The notes beneath the pieces were generated by a model. It did no database searches. It was not told the origin of the DNA and was given only the letters and a program-made list of their open reading frames with translations. A stretch of 64,000 nucleotides of DNA. It comes from Durusdinium trenchii. Lineage: Eukaryota > Sar > Dinophyceae > Suessiales > Symbiodiniaceae. Numbering within the stretch: position 1 is the stretch's first letter; every line of letters begins with the position of its first letter. The stretch spans positions 477,082-541,081 of the forward strand of contig CAXAMN010023695.1 in NCBI GenBank assembly GCA_963970005.1, written 5' to 3'. A program made the translations under genes and the position numbers. This document shows positions 42,601 to 52,729 of this stretch, piece by piece.

Positions 42601-45600
42601 CAAGCTTGCCCAATATTAAAGATTAATACAAAGACAATTGCTGAATCAACAAAAGCAATCACTTTTCAGACTTCCTGTGATTAACAGCGTGCCTGGTGCA
42701 GGTATGCTTGATTGTCCCTGGTCCCCTAGTCCCTTAATGAATCCTCTGTGGTTGCTGGTTGATTGTTCCTTTAGTCACCAGGTTTCGGACGGCCCCCGTC
42801 CAAGCCCTGCCCCAAGCCAAGCCCCAAGCGTTCAGGGAGCGACTCCTCGCTTGCCCAACAAATGAAAGACAGACGGTCAACATTCTCTGCCGTGCTCGAG
42901 TTTGCTCTGTCAACATTCTACTCTACACGACTCTACTCTCCCTCCAATGCGGGATTTGTTTGTCTGTAACGAAGAAGTTCCCTTTCACATTTCCATTGAC
43001 CAGTGTTTGCACGCATCAAGGGGTGCCACCATCAGGCCTTCTTTAAACATTAGTTTTTGGCTATATACAGTATACATGTTACATGACTTTCATTTATGGG
43101 AACATCTATATTTAGTACGTGCTTGGAGCCTGCGCAAAGCAGGTTTTGTTTCATGAATACATTTCATTAGCCAAAATGCCTGGCCATTTTGGCTCAAGCC
43201 TGGGTACTTGAAAATGGAACTGCTCACTCCCGTGATTTTTCTTTGACTCTTTGTAGCCATGTCCGCTACTGTACCGGTTCAGGCATCTTCGATTGGGAGA
43301 TGTTGGATGAAGCTCCAACAGTGACTTCGTTCACCCTGGACCCCACTGAGGTGGAAGAACGGGAGAAGGAGATTGGGCGTCTGGAGGGGACGATCTTGGA
43401 GGGCACTGGCCGACGCCAGCTCTGCTACCCAGGAGGAACCGCACTATGTCAAGTGTGAGCTCCTTACTCAGGACGCCCTCCAGGCCAAGATGCAGGAGAT
43501 GGACGCTGCTATGGCTCAGCTGCGAGTGACCCCTCCTGAGGGTGCAGCCGCCGTGGGCTCTGGAACACCCAAGGTAGGACCGCCGGCTACCACGACCACG
43601 TCCTCTTCTACACCTGCGGCTCCGGCTTCGCTGCCCATGGACGTTGACCCGGTGACGCCTCCCACCCCGGGAGCACCATCAGAAGTTCCTCTTCGCCCAC
43701 GGAAGCGCAAGGGAGCGGAAGACCCCGATATGGCGGACCCCGCGGAAGCAGACGCCGTTGGCTCTGAAGTTTCCAAGGCAGTACCGGTGGATGGTGGTGC
43801 AATGGCGGGAGTTCATGCCGGGCTCCAACACCACTGTGCTGCTGAATGCCTTTGTGTGGTTTCCTCCCATCAAGTCGTCGCTCCGCACCCGGTCTCCACG
43901 ATGACGGTCAACGAGTTGGTTTCTCTCTTGGGTGACTTCAAGACGGGGGACATCACCCAGCCCTTGGTGGAACGTGTCCTGGAAACCTTCTTTGTGGCCA
44001 AGAGCCAAGCCCAGCAGGAGGTCCTGTGAAATTCTTGGAGGAGACGGACCTGACGACCTGACCATCAGCTGTTCTGCCCCAACACTGCCCGCGCCCGGCA
44101 ATGGAAGAAGTGCCCACTCTGTCGGTCCACGGCGGAGCCACTACCAGTATCCTCGCGGGTACGAGGCACCCAGATCACTGTGGGGGAAGAGACCTGGCAC
44201 ATGGAGTACAAGGACGGTTGTGTTCAGTGGTCTTGCCCCTCACTCTGGACAATGGGTTCAGTCGGAAGTCCCGGTTGCCAGAGCTTCAGCAAGGTTTTCC
44301 CCCAGAGCCAGCAAATCGCCCTCCGAGATGCTGTCCCCGAGCGGCCGGTGGACTATGCCTTCGCCCCCTATACGGAGAACCGACCCCAGCTCAAGAGGCC
44401 CTTGGAGGAGGCGCCGCCAGCGCCGAAGAAACGAGGAAAGGCCCCCAGCCCAGGCCTCCGGACCCAAAATTGTCTGTGGGTTTCCGCACCAGACCATTGC
44501 GGGACGGTGGAGGAAAACCATCTGGTGGGACACAGCAAGGATCATTGTGAGCAAGGACGACCATTTTTCTATCAGTGCCCTGGCCTTTGAAGCCAAAGAC
44601 CCAGATTGGGAGTATCCCATCTTGATTCGACAGGGCGTCCCCTGAACGTCTCGACGCCCACACTGCAGTCCCCGGGCGTATGGCCAACGAAAGAACAGCC
44701 CAAGGGCAAACCAGACACCGTGGAGGATCTTGCACCCAGCATGGGTCGATCTGATTGCAGCTCTGCGGAGGATTTCGCTGCTGCGATCAAGACCACTTTT
44801 GAGGAGGAAAAGGAGTTGGGTATGGTGGCTGGCCCCTTCACACCAGAAGAGGCAGCTCGGGTTTGCCGATGTACGGTTGACGAATTGTGCCCAGGTCCCA
44901 TGGCAGCCATCGATGAAGGGGACAAAGTACGCACTATCTACGATGGGTTGTGAGGAGGAGCGAATATTTGGATCCAGCAAAACACCAGGCAGAAAACCAC
45001 TGCCCCTACAGTCATGATTGTGTCCATGCTCTCCACTGCCTCCAGGCGTCAGCCAAGACATCCCCCCCAGACCTCTCCTTGGGTGCAGATGCCGTGGGCT
45101 CTGAAACACTTGCGCTGACCTTCGCCAACCCCCACCACAGAATCGAAATTGATCCGACCGACTGGCGATACCAGATCGTCCAGATTGATGGAGACTGGTG
45201 GGTCAAGAGAGCTGGCGCTTATAAATGGCCTCAGCACAACTGCACTGCTCCTGAGACTCCTGTACTACTTGTTCCCAATGGTGGATTGGGCTTTCGTCTT
45301 TGTGGATGACTTCTGCTCACTCCTTCGCTCCATCTTGGCCTCTCCACATGCCTGTGCCCTGCTGGCGACTCTTCTCGCCTTGGGCACCCCACTGAGCTAG
45401 AAGAAGACTCTCGATTGGGCCCTATCAGCACATGGTTGGGATTCGTGATCCAGCCCTCGGGCTCCAAATGGCAAAAGAGAAACGCAACAAGGTGCTGGGA
45501 ATCCTCCTGAGTATCGCCAACGGCGACATCTTCACCGCTAAGGACCTGGACAGCGTCATGGGCAGACTCCAGTGGGCCTGCCCATTGGCGAAGCCTCTCC

Positions 45601-48600
45601 TCCAACCGTTGTGGCAATGGAAGGGCGCAGTGAAGCCTAGTGGCCGACCAAACAAGTTGGTGAGGACCTTTGCGAAGTTGATCTGGGCCCTCCTGAGGGC
45701 CACTTCGTCCAGCCCACTCCTTACTGCCAACCTTCTCCGTGGCGGGGAGCTAGCGATGCCAACGCAGGTGATGAGGGGAGCGATGTGGTTGGCTGGCTCA
45801 GCGACCAAGATCCTCTCGAGAAGGCGGAGGTGTGGTGGTTCCAACTCCACGCAACTTCCGGCGCCAACATTCCTTCGTTGGAAATGCTTGGCTCCCTTAC
45901 TGACGGAAAAGGGGGCCCGCAACCGATTGCATTTCTGTATCCCCTTGATCTCCGACAATCAGGGCAACGTCTTCGCCATGCTGAACCAATCTACTCAGAA
46001 GATGCCCACTGCAGCGATCCTGATGCAACTTGTCCTTTCCCTCCCCCAGGGATTGGCCCCCCTCACAGGCGCCGAAATCTTTTTGGAGAATGATGTCTTA
46101 GAATCTCTTTGTCAAATGTTTCAAAAGGGTGCAAAGGATACACCCTCCTCTTGGAGCATTCCTTTTGACTCCTCTTTGTAGTTGTCTAGTGCGTCTCGTT
46201 CTTGGAACTTTGACCATCAACGCGGAAGCTTGATGGTTGCCGATGACCCCGTTGTTGCGGCTTGAGAGCAAAAAATTGGCCCCCTCACATGTGAAGAGGG
46301 ATCTCAATACTTTGGGCGGATGAATTGACGCGTCCCACGCAGAAGGCTTTAGCCCGGCAAAACGCCTGAGGACTTCTAGCCTTTTGAAGACCTATACACT
46401 GACTCTGCTCATCTTTATTCGGCCCCCCAACCGTCTTAGATTTGACTGGGGGCAGACGCCCTTGGCTCTGATCTCCTGGGCGCGTGTGATGGTTGTGGGG
46501 ACCGTATGTTCTTTCTCCGCCTCAACGGCGCCCATGGACCCGTTTTTCTTCAGGGTGCCCGGTGTCTGCTTTCCTCCATGGCTCTCCTGTTTTGTCGACT
46601 GGGATCGGTGGCGGTTTTGGGTACCATCCCAGTCAGAGACTTAAACTACAGACCATGGATGGTAAAACCAACCATCGTGCAAAAGAGCGCGCTCACTCTT
46701 GCTCTATGTCGGTGGGCTTTTGGGCTTGATGTTTCACGAAACATGTCCAAAACCCTGCCAATGGATTGCAAAGGTGCGGGCTAACAAACATTGAATCTTT
46801 TACACAAAAAACTCGAGAATATAACCCTTGGCTTGGTTGCAGTACTTCAACACACAACTCAGCCACAGAACTAGGATGAACTAGCTCCTGCACATCAGCA
46901 AAACAATGTTGTCGCCAAACGCACACGAAGTGAAACAAACCTAGGCGGAGGGTATCCCCTCACAACAGGATCGCAGAACAATAGTTTCTTTGATCCACTG
47001 AGAAACCTCTGTTTGATCCCATGATTTTTTTTAAAACCATACCTCGCACAGTACCATGTGAAACTGGTGGCCCTTCTTACTACGGCCTTTCTTACCCTTC
47101 TCCTTACCGATGTGGCCTACAAGCTCCAATTTCGCCAGCTCTTCGGGTTGCTCCTCATCGTGTATGACATGATCTGGCTGCCGATGCAAGTGTTTGAGCC
47201 CCCCGAAGCGGATTTCTTCTTCGTGATGGGTTTGGTCTCGTCTCTCTACTGGTCTCTTGGTCAAAAAACAGTGATTGCTTTTCTTCATTCTCCCTTAGTC
47301 AAGAGGCGCTTTCAGCAATGTAGGTGAGTGATCACCCTCTAGTTTTGGTCGTTCTACCGGTGAATTTGGGAGCCTGGAGACGATTGTGGGCCCTGGAGAC
47401 CGGGTTCGATTTGCCCGTTTCGAGTCCACCTGTCCCTTGCGACTCCGAGGACTTTCGACATGCCGACGTCCTTCCTCGTTGGATATGCAGTTCAGGATAA
47501 AGGACCGGGATGATAAGGAAGATGAACAGACCACACCTGCTTGGATTGGCGCGTTGCTTTTCTAGAGTGAAACGCCGAAACAGACCCGCAGCCACGAAGG
47601 AATCATTGAGATGCGCGTGCGAAAGATTGCTTGGAATTATTTACGTAGTTGGTTTGTGCTGGACATCACCATCGTGGCCATCGTGCGCGCCCAAGTCTTC
47701 GTCCTCGTCCTGCCTTCGTGACATCTTCTCTCAATCCCCGCGCGCACCGTGTGACCCGACATCGTGCGCATCGGGTTACCGCGTAAGAACTCGGCGGGTT
47801 CCTCGTGCGCTCCGAGGATTGGACCCTGAACATTCTCGAATGGACCTCAGGGAGTCGAGGTTCGGATGGCCTCAGCTTCTTCCGCATCGGGAAGGCCACG
47901 TCGGACTCCCTTCGGGAAAGGAACCGCCGGACTCGGCCGAACGACGGGGGAGCGGAGCTTTCTTCCCCCGGTTCGTCCCACCCGACACCGGTGAGGCGGT
48001 GCGATTCTTGCGACTCTTGCGGCTGCTACGGCTGCTGAAAGCCCACGGACCGGGGTTGCCAGCAAATAGTTTTCAGTGTGAAACTCTGTAGTTAGTGCGC
48101 AGTGCATGCAGGCAGTTCATGTCTAAATTCATAGGGTAAGCAGAAGACATGGAGCGCAGGACGCCTGAATGAGCTTTTGGAGCACGTCCAGTCAGAGCCA
48201 CTTGGCATAAGGTTGTGGAGAGGTGAATCATGGTGAATCACTTCCAGTTGCGAACGGCACTTGCAATCAAGATCCTTTTGGATCGGGCTGTGGTTGATGA
48301 GTTGATGACTCCATGATAAAAACTGATAACACAGTTTCAATGAATCTCCTACTGTAATCAAGTTTCAATGACTCCGTTCTCCAAGTTCTTGATGACCTCC
48401 TACTATAATCAATAGTACTGTATTTTGTTTTCACTGGGCGGGTGTCCCTCTAAAACGGCTGAATGGAGAGAGAGAGAGAGAGACAGTTCAGTCGCTTCAT
48501 GAACTCTCCGTGGCGGCGGATGTGGACTCCTAACATCCATTGCCATGACTCCATCAAACGTCTAGGATCCCCTGGATCGGACACACACACACACACGACA

Positions 48601-51600
48601 AACACACACACACACACACTGACACACTGAGGTTTTCGGTGATCGTCATCGGAATTTTGAAACTGAAGCTTGGCAACGATCCGTAAGTTGCTTTCTCTCA
48701 CGAAGTGGCGGTTTGGATGAATCCCATGGCTTGTGTTCTTGGATCGTGCGCATGTCGAGAATGGTTCTTTCAGTGCCGTGTCCTCGTTGGAAAAGCGCCT
48801 TCCCAAAGCTACACCCTCGGGGTGTTGAGAGGTCGGTGATGGTTTGGTTCAGCGTCGCAGAGGATTGACTTCGTTCAGCGTCGCGTCGCGTCGCGTCTTT
48901 CAGGATTGCCTTCATTTTGCTGCTCAATCACCTGGTGGCCTGTGGGTGGTTTTGGATAGGGACACCTGGCAGCGAAGCGGCCGACCGGTCGGCCCGTTCG
49001 AAGCGGCTTCGCGACCGGCGACCGGCGACCGTTGGGACCCAACCAAGGACTTGGGGGATCTCCGAGGCTAAGCTCAATTGGTTGGAGCATACCAGCGTCA
49101 TCAATGACAACTTGGCCTACAAGCAGCCTGATATTCCAATCGCCTGGATACGCCTGCTTGGGGCCAGACATGGCTAGACTATGCTAGACTAGATTCTAGA
49201 TACTCAGGCTCAAAGATTGGTTGGTCACTGGTCGCTTCAGCAAGCGACCAGTCTAGCCGTGGATGAGGCTTCTTTCGTTTCAGCAGTGGTGACATTGCTG
49301 CCGCCAGGTGTCTGAGGGAAACATACGGCATTCCCTAGGAGCAAGCAATGCTCTTGCACCAAGGTATTTTACCTCCCTTCACTGGTCCTTGACCCAATTC
49401 ACGCCAGCCTCCATGGAGGCGACTTCCGCAGTTGGTGGTCGCCCTGATGTTTCAGCCGTTGTCGACTTGGCATACGAGTCCGCGTGTGTCCACGAAAACG
49501 GTGCGCAGGTGACGCCGCGGAATGAGATTGAGCGACTCTTCAATGTGGTGGTGATCATGTCGGCCATGGTGATTTTCTCCACGTTCATTTCGGCCATCAC
49601 CAATGCCATGAACCAGCTACGAAATCTCAACAGCAACTTGGCTCAGTAAAAGTATTGGTCCTCCAATGTTCAAGCATTTACGGCGAGTTTGAAGTTTAGA
49701 ACGGCAGGCCCTCAAACTCAATGCTAAGTGCTTCTTTGAACTTGGGTCACTTTTTGGGTCCCGACGTTTGCCCAGGCGAGCGTAACGAGCAAGCCTCACT
49801 TCTGCGACGCTACATGCAGCAGAATAATGCACCTGGGCCAAGGACAGAGAAGGCATGACTCGACTCATAAACAAATCCATTCATCATTTTTCACCATGAT
49901 TCATTCTTCTCATGCAGCCATTCTTTTTGCACTGCATGTGTTTTGGGCGTGGACCTGGCCATGACATGCCATGACATGATGACTGGTTGTGCTTTTGGGG
50001 ACGTTGGAACATTGGGCCAAGAATGTAACAATCTCGCCAGGCAAGCCCTGGAAGTAGTCCCACATTTTTGTACTGCAATGGGGGAACTGTATGGTTCAAT
50101 AGCTTTGCACCACTCACAAACCTTATGCTGATTCCCTTGAGTGCAGACATGCTGGTGGGGAGTACGGTCAACAGCATGCGCAACAACAGTGCTGCGCGTC
50201 AGGCATTTCTTTGATCTTAGCAACGGGAGAAAAAGCACGGTGACCCGGTCTATCCTTCCTACATCATAGGGGCCCTCCCGCGGCGATTGGAGCAGACATG
50301 CAAATCCGCCACTACTGTTGACGGTTGATTCTATATCAACCCAGCATATGAGGAGGTTTCGCAATCCATGTCTGGTTGAACTATCAATCGATCCACAGAC
50401 CCACCGTGTTTTGGCTCGGGCCCTGTGCCGTCCAGGTCTCTCCTCCATTGAAAGCACGTGTTCTTCAGAGCATCAAAGCCTTGAGCCAAACACGTTCACG
50501 AGTGCCGGGGGCCCCAGGGGCCCAAGGCATTAGACGAAGGGCCCGTTGCCTCCTGAGTGATGAGACGAGTCAGTTGGGGTATGGGTGGAGTCTGTTTTTG
50601 AGCAGGGCTTTTGTTTGGGCTCATGAGGCGTTTCACTCCTGTGGAACGGGTGGAATGCATGGTCACCTGCAGAGTGGTCCCCTGCAGAGTGGTTGAAGCG
50701 GTAGCAGCACCAAATCAAGAGTCCTTGATGTAGGTGATTTCTGTACATAGGTGATGGCTGCTTTCAGCTCTGAAGCGCTCGCGGCGTAGGAACATAGCGG
50801 CCCAAAAGAGCAGGGTCCAGCTGAAGTAAGAAGTCCCGACACCTCCAGAACCTTAATGTATATAGAGTATCTATGAGTATCTTATAAATAAAACCCGCCG
50901 GATTGTAAAACGTCTTCACATGTTTATAGATTCACCGCGAGTCTAACTCCAAAGTTCATAGTGAAAAGGAATGGATGGGGACTGGAGTCTTTTCGTTGAG
51001 CTACCCTTCGAGAGATCCCGGATAGATCTGGTTTCCCCATGCTTTCTTTTCTCCAGAGGGGAGTCTCTTTTCTGATCTTTTCTGTAAGATGTTGGATCAC
51101 CATCAGCGGAATGAAGATGGCCCAACTCTTGCATGAACCACGAACCGCCTGAGGCACGAATCTGATGCCGGAGCCTCAGCACTGACTGACCTGAAGATCT
51201 GGGAAGAATCTGGGTGCACAAATCTATTTGTTATTTGCTATTGGACCTCTATTGAGGAGGATTTGCCTTAGAGAATTTGGAACGGTTCCTGGCAAAGTTC
51301 CGAAATCAGAGGGAATTCCAAGAAGCTGATGGACCAGCTGCGCCTCGTCTCTTCGGAGGAAAACCGTCGGTTTCACCCACCGGTGATGCAGGTCACTTCC
51401 TTGCGGCTCTTACCCTTGAGTCTGCGGCACGACCTGAGTCAGGAGCGGGCGACTGCCGGGCGGCGAAACTCCACGAAACTTCATGCAATGTGGGCACAAG
51501 AATGCGCGACTCAAAAAGGTGACTGTACAAAACAGGTGACTGTAAAGGGATGATGTCCTCTTTTTTTGGGGGGGAGGAGAAAGTATCAGTTGCCAAATTT

Positions 51601-52729
51601 ACCAACCAACATTTCTACGAATCCTTGCCACTGGTTGAAGGAAGTCTATGCACCTCATTTGGCCGTTCACCCCTTCTTCTATGTGACCATGATGCAGGGA
51701 TAGCTGGGGACTGCGGCAGCGGAGGGAGGATGGGAGAAAGATGGAGAATCAGGTGCCACATGGCAGGAATGGACATGATGGGGGCACATGGGCCTTAGTG
51801 ATCCTAGTGGCACCTCAGAGGCTAGGAAGCACCACGCATGTTTTGTAATAAAGCATGATTAGGTGGTGCGGGATCTTCCATCGACAGTAGAGGCCCCTGT
51901 CTGCGGGAAAAAAAACTCCATCCCACAGCACCAAAACACGTTGAGGGAAGGGCCTGACCTGCCACTTGACTTGATGACTGAGGTTTGCAACGTTTGCTTC
52001 TCCATGCAGTCCCGGAAGATCCAGAGCACCTGCCTCGCGGAAAAGTCTCTGAGCACTTCCCAGGAACTGATCACTTCTGGAGAGAATGTCCCTTGGTACA
52101 CAGTTTGCTCCAAGTTTTGCAGGTTCCTCATCCTTTTGGGTGGCTCATCTATCTCTGTCTCCCTTGGGCCGGCGAACGAACATGAGACGAGCTCAGGCGA
52201 CGCACATGTATTTTGTCATCGGGGGAATCTTAGACTACTTGGCCGACGAGCGCGGTGACAACGAAGCTCGGAAACGCAAGAAGAACGGGTGGTTTAGCTG
52301 GTGGTTTCGACTCAACTGATCTGGTCAACCTTTACCTAGGATGAGTTTAGCCGAATCACTCACCAGCTGTATTTGAAATGCTTTTGCTGCCACGCGGTGC
52401 ATCCACGTGTCTTACCTCCCTAGGAGCCCGCCATCGCCTTGGATTCTGGTGCTTGGCCACTCGGCAGCGAAATGGTTCGGGGACGTCCCGCCCCGCTGTT
52501 CGGCATTCGGACCTTCGAGTGAATCAGCGGTCAGAATGTTGGACCAATTAGAAATACTTGGTGCATCTTGGGGGTTTGTCTGCTTCACGATTTCTCTCAC
52601 TTGTGCATCAACTGGTGATCTTGGCCGATCTCGGTGGGAGGCTGGTGGAGGCTGCCTTGTGGGTGAAGTGGCAGCACAACGGCACGGCAAACACCAACCA
52701 TGGCTGTGAGCTCATCTCTGTGGACGCAG
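39635..52729 (+). CDS. CNG/EAG-superfamily ion channel (gene E, gene outline)
   Basis: The model starts at ATG 39635 with a short coiled-coil start, continues through a Ser/Pro-rich cytoplasmic tail (40159-41444) and then the channel core. S1-S2 is 47139-47259, S2-S3 47568-47682, S3-S4 loop 47817-47894, S4 47996-48047, S4-S5 48160-48211 and 48632-48667. S5 and turret are 48904-49122, the pore 49364-49418 and S6 49509-49645. Pieces of the C-linker and cyclic-nucleotide-binding domain follow at 51392-51442, 51641-51697, 52197-52316 and 52618-52729. All junctions from 47568 to 49645 agree in phase. The pore reads SLHWSLTQFTPASME and lacks the GYGD K-selectivity motif, so permeation is probably non-selective or unusual. 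A retroelement lies in the intron between tail and core. Confidence 0.75.
40159..40316 (+). CDS. gene E exon: Ser-rich N-terminal tail
   Basis: Follows CTCCGCAG and reads DLEKQVESLGGDLLVESTSP and a Ser/Pro stretch ending GEDAGLLG before GTACTG, in phase 2. Confidence 0.5.
40652..41163 (+). CDS. gene E exons: basic, Ser/Pro-rich tail
   Basis: 40652-40803 reads STSQDSGKELVSALKKPNRN and RRDETPKKPRE before GTTGGT. An exon near 40868-40960 may follow in phase. 41058-41163 reads EVPLPDGPNPSPRPSFADNS then PSTSSITPP before GTAAGA. Low-complexity, basic and phosphorylatable, typical of a disordered cytoplasmic tail. Confidence 0.45.
41298..41444 (+). CDS. gene E exon: GC-rich tail
   Basis: Two leading bases complete the glycine left by the previous exon (phase fits), then QRSVLPWPPPGGVAGTGRRN, SAMLGGLLPPRSPGGPAGRR and MSAAQ. 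Donor GTGGTG. Confidence 0.5.
43178..43198 (+). other. relict dinoflagellate spliced-leader sequence
   Basis: GCCATTTTGGCTCAAG at 43183-43198 is identical to the last 16 bases of the conserved 22-base dinoflagellate spliced leader (ending CCGTAGCCATTTTGGCTCAAG). The preceding bases GCCTG match only partly. This is what remains when a trans-spliced mRNA is copied back into the genome. Confidence 0.8.
43282..44029 (+). pseudogene. gag-like region of the retroelement
   Basis: Two overlapping open frames. The first reads LDPTEVEEREKEIGRLEGTI. After a shift near 43440 the second reads LQAKMQEMDAAMAQLRVTPP, then a long Pro/Thr/Ser linker, a basic patch, and a C-terminal helix LVERVLETFFVAKSQAQQE ending in TGA. 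Nucleic-acid-binding coat-like function is inferred from position and composition. Confidence 0.5.
44521..45400 (+). pseudogene. reverse transcriptase core, broken
   Basis: 44521-44953 reads through EEAARVCRCTVDELCPGPMA and ends with a stop soon after RTIYDGL. 45140-45240 reads DWRYQIVQIDGDWWVKRAG in another frame. 45260-45400 carries AFVFVDDFC (FVDD at 45302-45313 region) and a helix. The pieces lie in the order expected of a polymerase, but stops and frameshifts make it inactive. Confidence 0.65.
45432..46181 (+). pseudogene. retroelement 3' part, RNase H-like
   Basis: A 249-codon frame. It begins with VGIRDPALGLQMAKEKRNKV, then a connection-type region with SVMGRLQWACPLAKPLLQPL, and later SDNQGNVFAMLNQSTQKMPT and AAILMQLVLSLP, where the acidic SDNQG could be an RNase H-type active-site strand. 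The frame ends at a TAG near 46181. Parts of it also read open in another frame (45785-46093), a sign of shifting. Confidence 0.55.
47139..47259 (+). CDS. gene E exon: S1 and start of S2
   Basis: Follows CGCCAG and reads LFGLLLIVYDMIWLPMQVFE, then PPEADFFFVMGLVSSLYWSL, ending before GTCAAA in phase 1. The S1 pattern (a helix with YD, then PMQVFxPPE) is like CNG/EAG-type channels. Confidence 0.7.
47568..47682 (+). CDS. gene E exon: S2-S3 loop and S3
   Basis: Starts with the base completing a codon after TCTAGAG. Reads ETPKQTRSHEGIIEMRVRKI and AWNYLRSWFVLDITIVAI, S3 with the conserved aspartate, before GTGCGC. An exon between 47260 and 47567 is missing from the model. Confidence 0.7.
47817..47894 (+). 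CDS. gene E exon: S3-S4 loop
   Basis: Twenty-six codons in phase 0, DWTLNILEWTSGSRGSDGLS then FFRIGK, before GCCACG (GC donor). It completes the S3 motif VAI-DW and leads into S4. Confidence 0.7.
47996..48047 (+). CDS. gene E exon: S4 voltage sensor
   Basis: Reads AVRFLRLLRLLRLLKAHG: four arginines and one lysine at every third position. Donor GACCGG (GA type), phase 1. Confidence 0.75.
48160..48211 (+). CDS. gene E exon: S4-S5 linker
   Basis: Reads RLNELLEHVQSEPLGI after GCGCAG. 52 bases, phases fit both sides. The helix matches the region following S4 in CNG/HCN-type channels. Confidence 0.65.
48583..48620. repeat. (CA)n microsatellite
   Basis: Two runs of CA dinucleotides (with CGACAAA between) in an intron of gene E. 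Confidence 0.9.
48632..48667 (+). CDS. gene E mini-exon: start of S5
   Basis: Thirty-six bases reading FSVIVIGILKL, with a GC donor GCTTGG. Joins in frame to IAFILLLNHLVACGWFWIG. Confidence 0.7.
48904..49122 (+). CDS. gene E exon: S5 and turret
   Basis: Reads IAFILLLNHLVACGWFWIGT (S5), a charged turret including KLNWLEHTSVINDNLAY, then GCAGCC (GC donor). Starts after TTTCAG. 219 bases. Confidence 0.7.
49227..49252. repeat. perfect 11-bp inverted repeat in an intron
   Basis: ACTGGTCGCTT pairs with AAGCGACCAGT across CAGC, within the intron preceding the pore exon of gene E. Confidence 0.9.
49364..49418 (+). CDS. gene E exon: pore
   Basis: Reads YFTSLHWSLTQFTPASME after CCAAG and ends before GCGACT (GC donor). 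In ordinary K channels the filter is T-x-G-Y-G; here TQFTPAS stands in that place. Confidence 0.75.
49509..49645 (+). CDS. gene E exon: S6
   Basis: Reads VTPRNEIERLFNVVVIMSAM then VIFSTFISAITNAMNQLRNL, S6 and the first cytoplasmic helix, ending at GTAAAA. It starts after GCGCAG in phase 0. Confidence 0.75.
49646..51391 (+). other. intronic; one C-linker exon probably missed
   Basis: Between S6 and the exon at 51392. Open frames near 50146-50215 (MLVGSTVNSMRNNSAARQ) and 50346-50470 could be coding but do not join in phase. Confidence 0.35.
51392..51697 (+). CDS. gene E exons: C-linker
   Basis: 51392-51442 reads VTSLRLLPLSLRHDLSQ and ends before GAGCGG (GA donor). 51641-51697 follows TTGAAG and reads EVYAPHLAVHPFFYVTMMQ. 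The join resembles the LP-xLR/EVYxPxLxxHPFF pattern at the C-linker to cyclic-nucleotide-domain border. Confidence 0.6.
51955..52065 (+). CDS. gene E possible exon: start of cyclic-nucleotide domain
   Basis: Reads DLMTEVCNVCFSMQSRKIQS and TCLAEK, helical and consistent with the beginning of a cyclic-nucleotide-binding domain. The borders are unresolved. Confidence 0.35.
52197..52319 (+). CDS. gene E exon: cyclic-nucleotide-binding domain strand
   Basis: Follows GCTCAG and reads ATHMYFVIGGILDYLAD, the MYFVxxGxLxY pattern of a cyclic-nucleotide-binding-domain strand pair, then a basic stretch and a TGA at 52317-52319. Since later exons fit the same domain, the real exon probably ends earlier, near 52250. 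GWFSWWFRLN before the stop may be intronic. Confidence 0.6.
   Translation, partial: ATHMYFVIGGILDYLADERGDNEARKRKKNGWFSWWFRLN
52618..52729 (+). CDS. gene E exon: end of cyclic-nucleotide-binding domain
   Basis: Reads GRLVEAALWVKWQHNGTANT and CELISVDA before GTGGGG, in phase 1. The pattern (SE-x-ALW-x-W-x-HxG) is the usual late part of this domain. The phosphate-binding cassette was not found, so ligand binding is unproven. Confidence 0.6.

Larger units (their letters stand above)
43181..46184 (+). mobile_element. degenerate non-LTR-like retroelement with reverse transcriptase
   Basis: A string of long open frames in changing phases. 43282-44026 is gag-like, Pro/Ser/Thr-rich with a basic RPRKRK patch. 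44090-44950 includes a Cys pair CPLC and a stretch ending EGDKVRTIYDG. 45130-45400 includes FVFVDDF, the FxDD form of the catalytic YxDD motif of reverse transcriptases. 45432-45780 and 45785-46180 include ISDNQGNVFAMLNQSTQKMP, resembling an RNase H-like region. Frameshifts and stops break it into at least five pieces. No long terminal repeats were recognised. Confidence 0.7.
41445..47138 (+). other. large intron of gene E with an inserted retroelement
   Basis: About 5.7 kb separates the tail exons from S1. It contains the broken reverse-transcriptase element (43181-46184). The flanks (41500-43180, 46185-47138) hold open frames but nothing supported. Confidence 0.45.
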
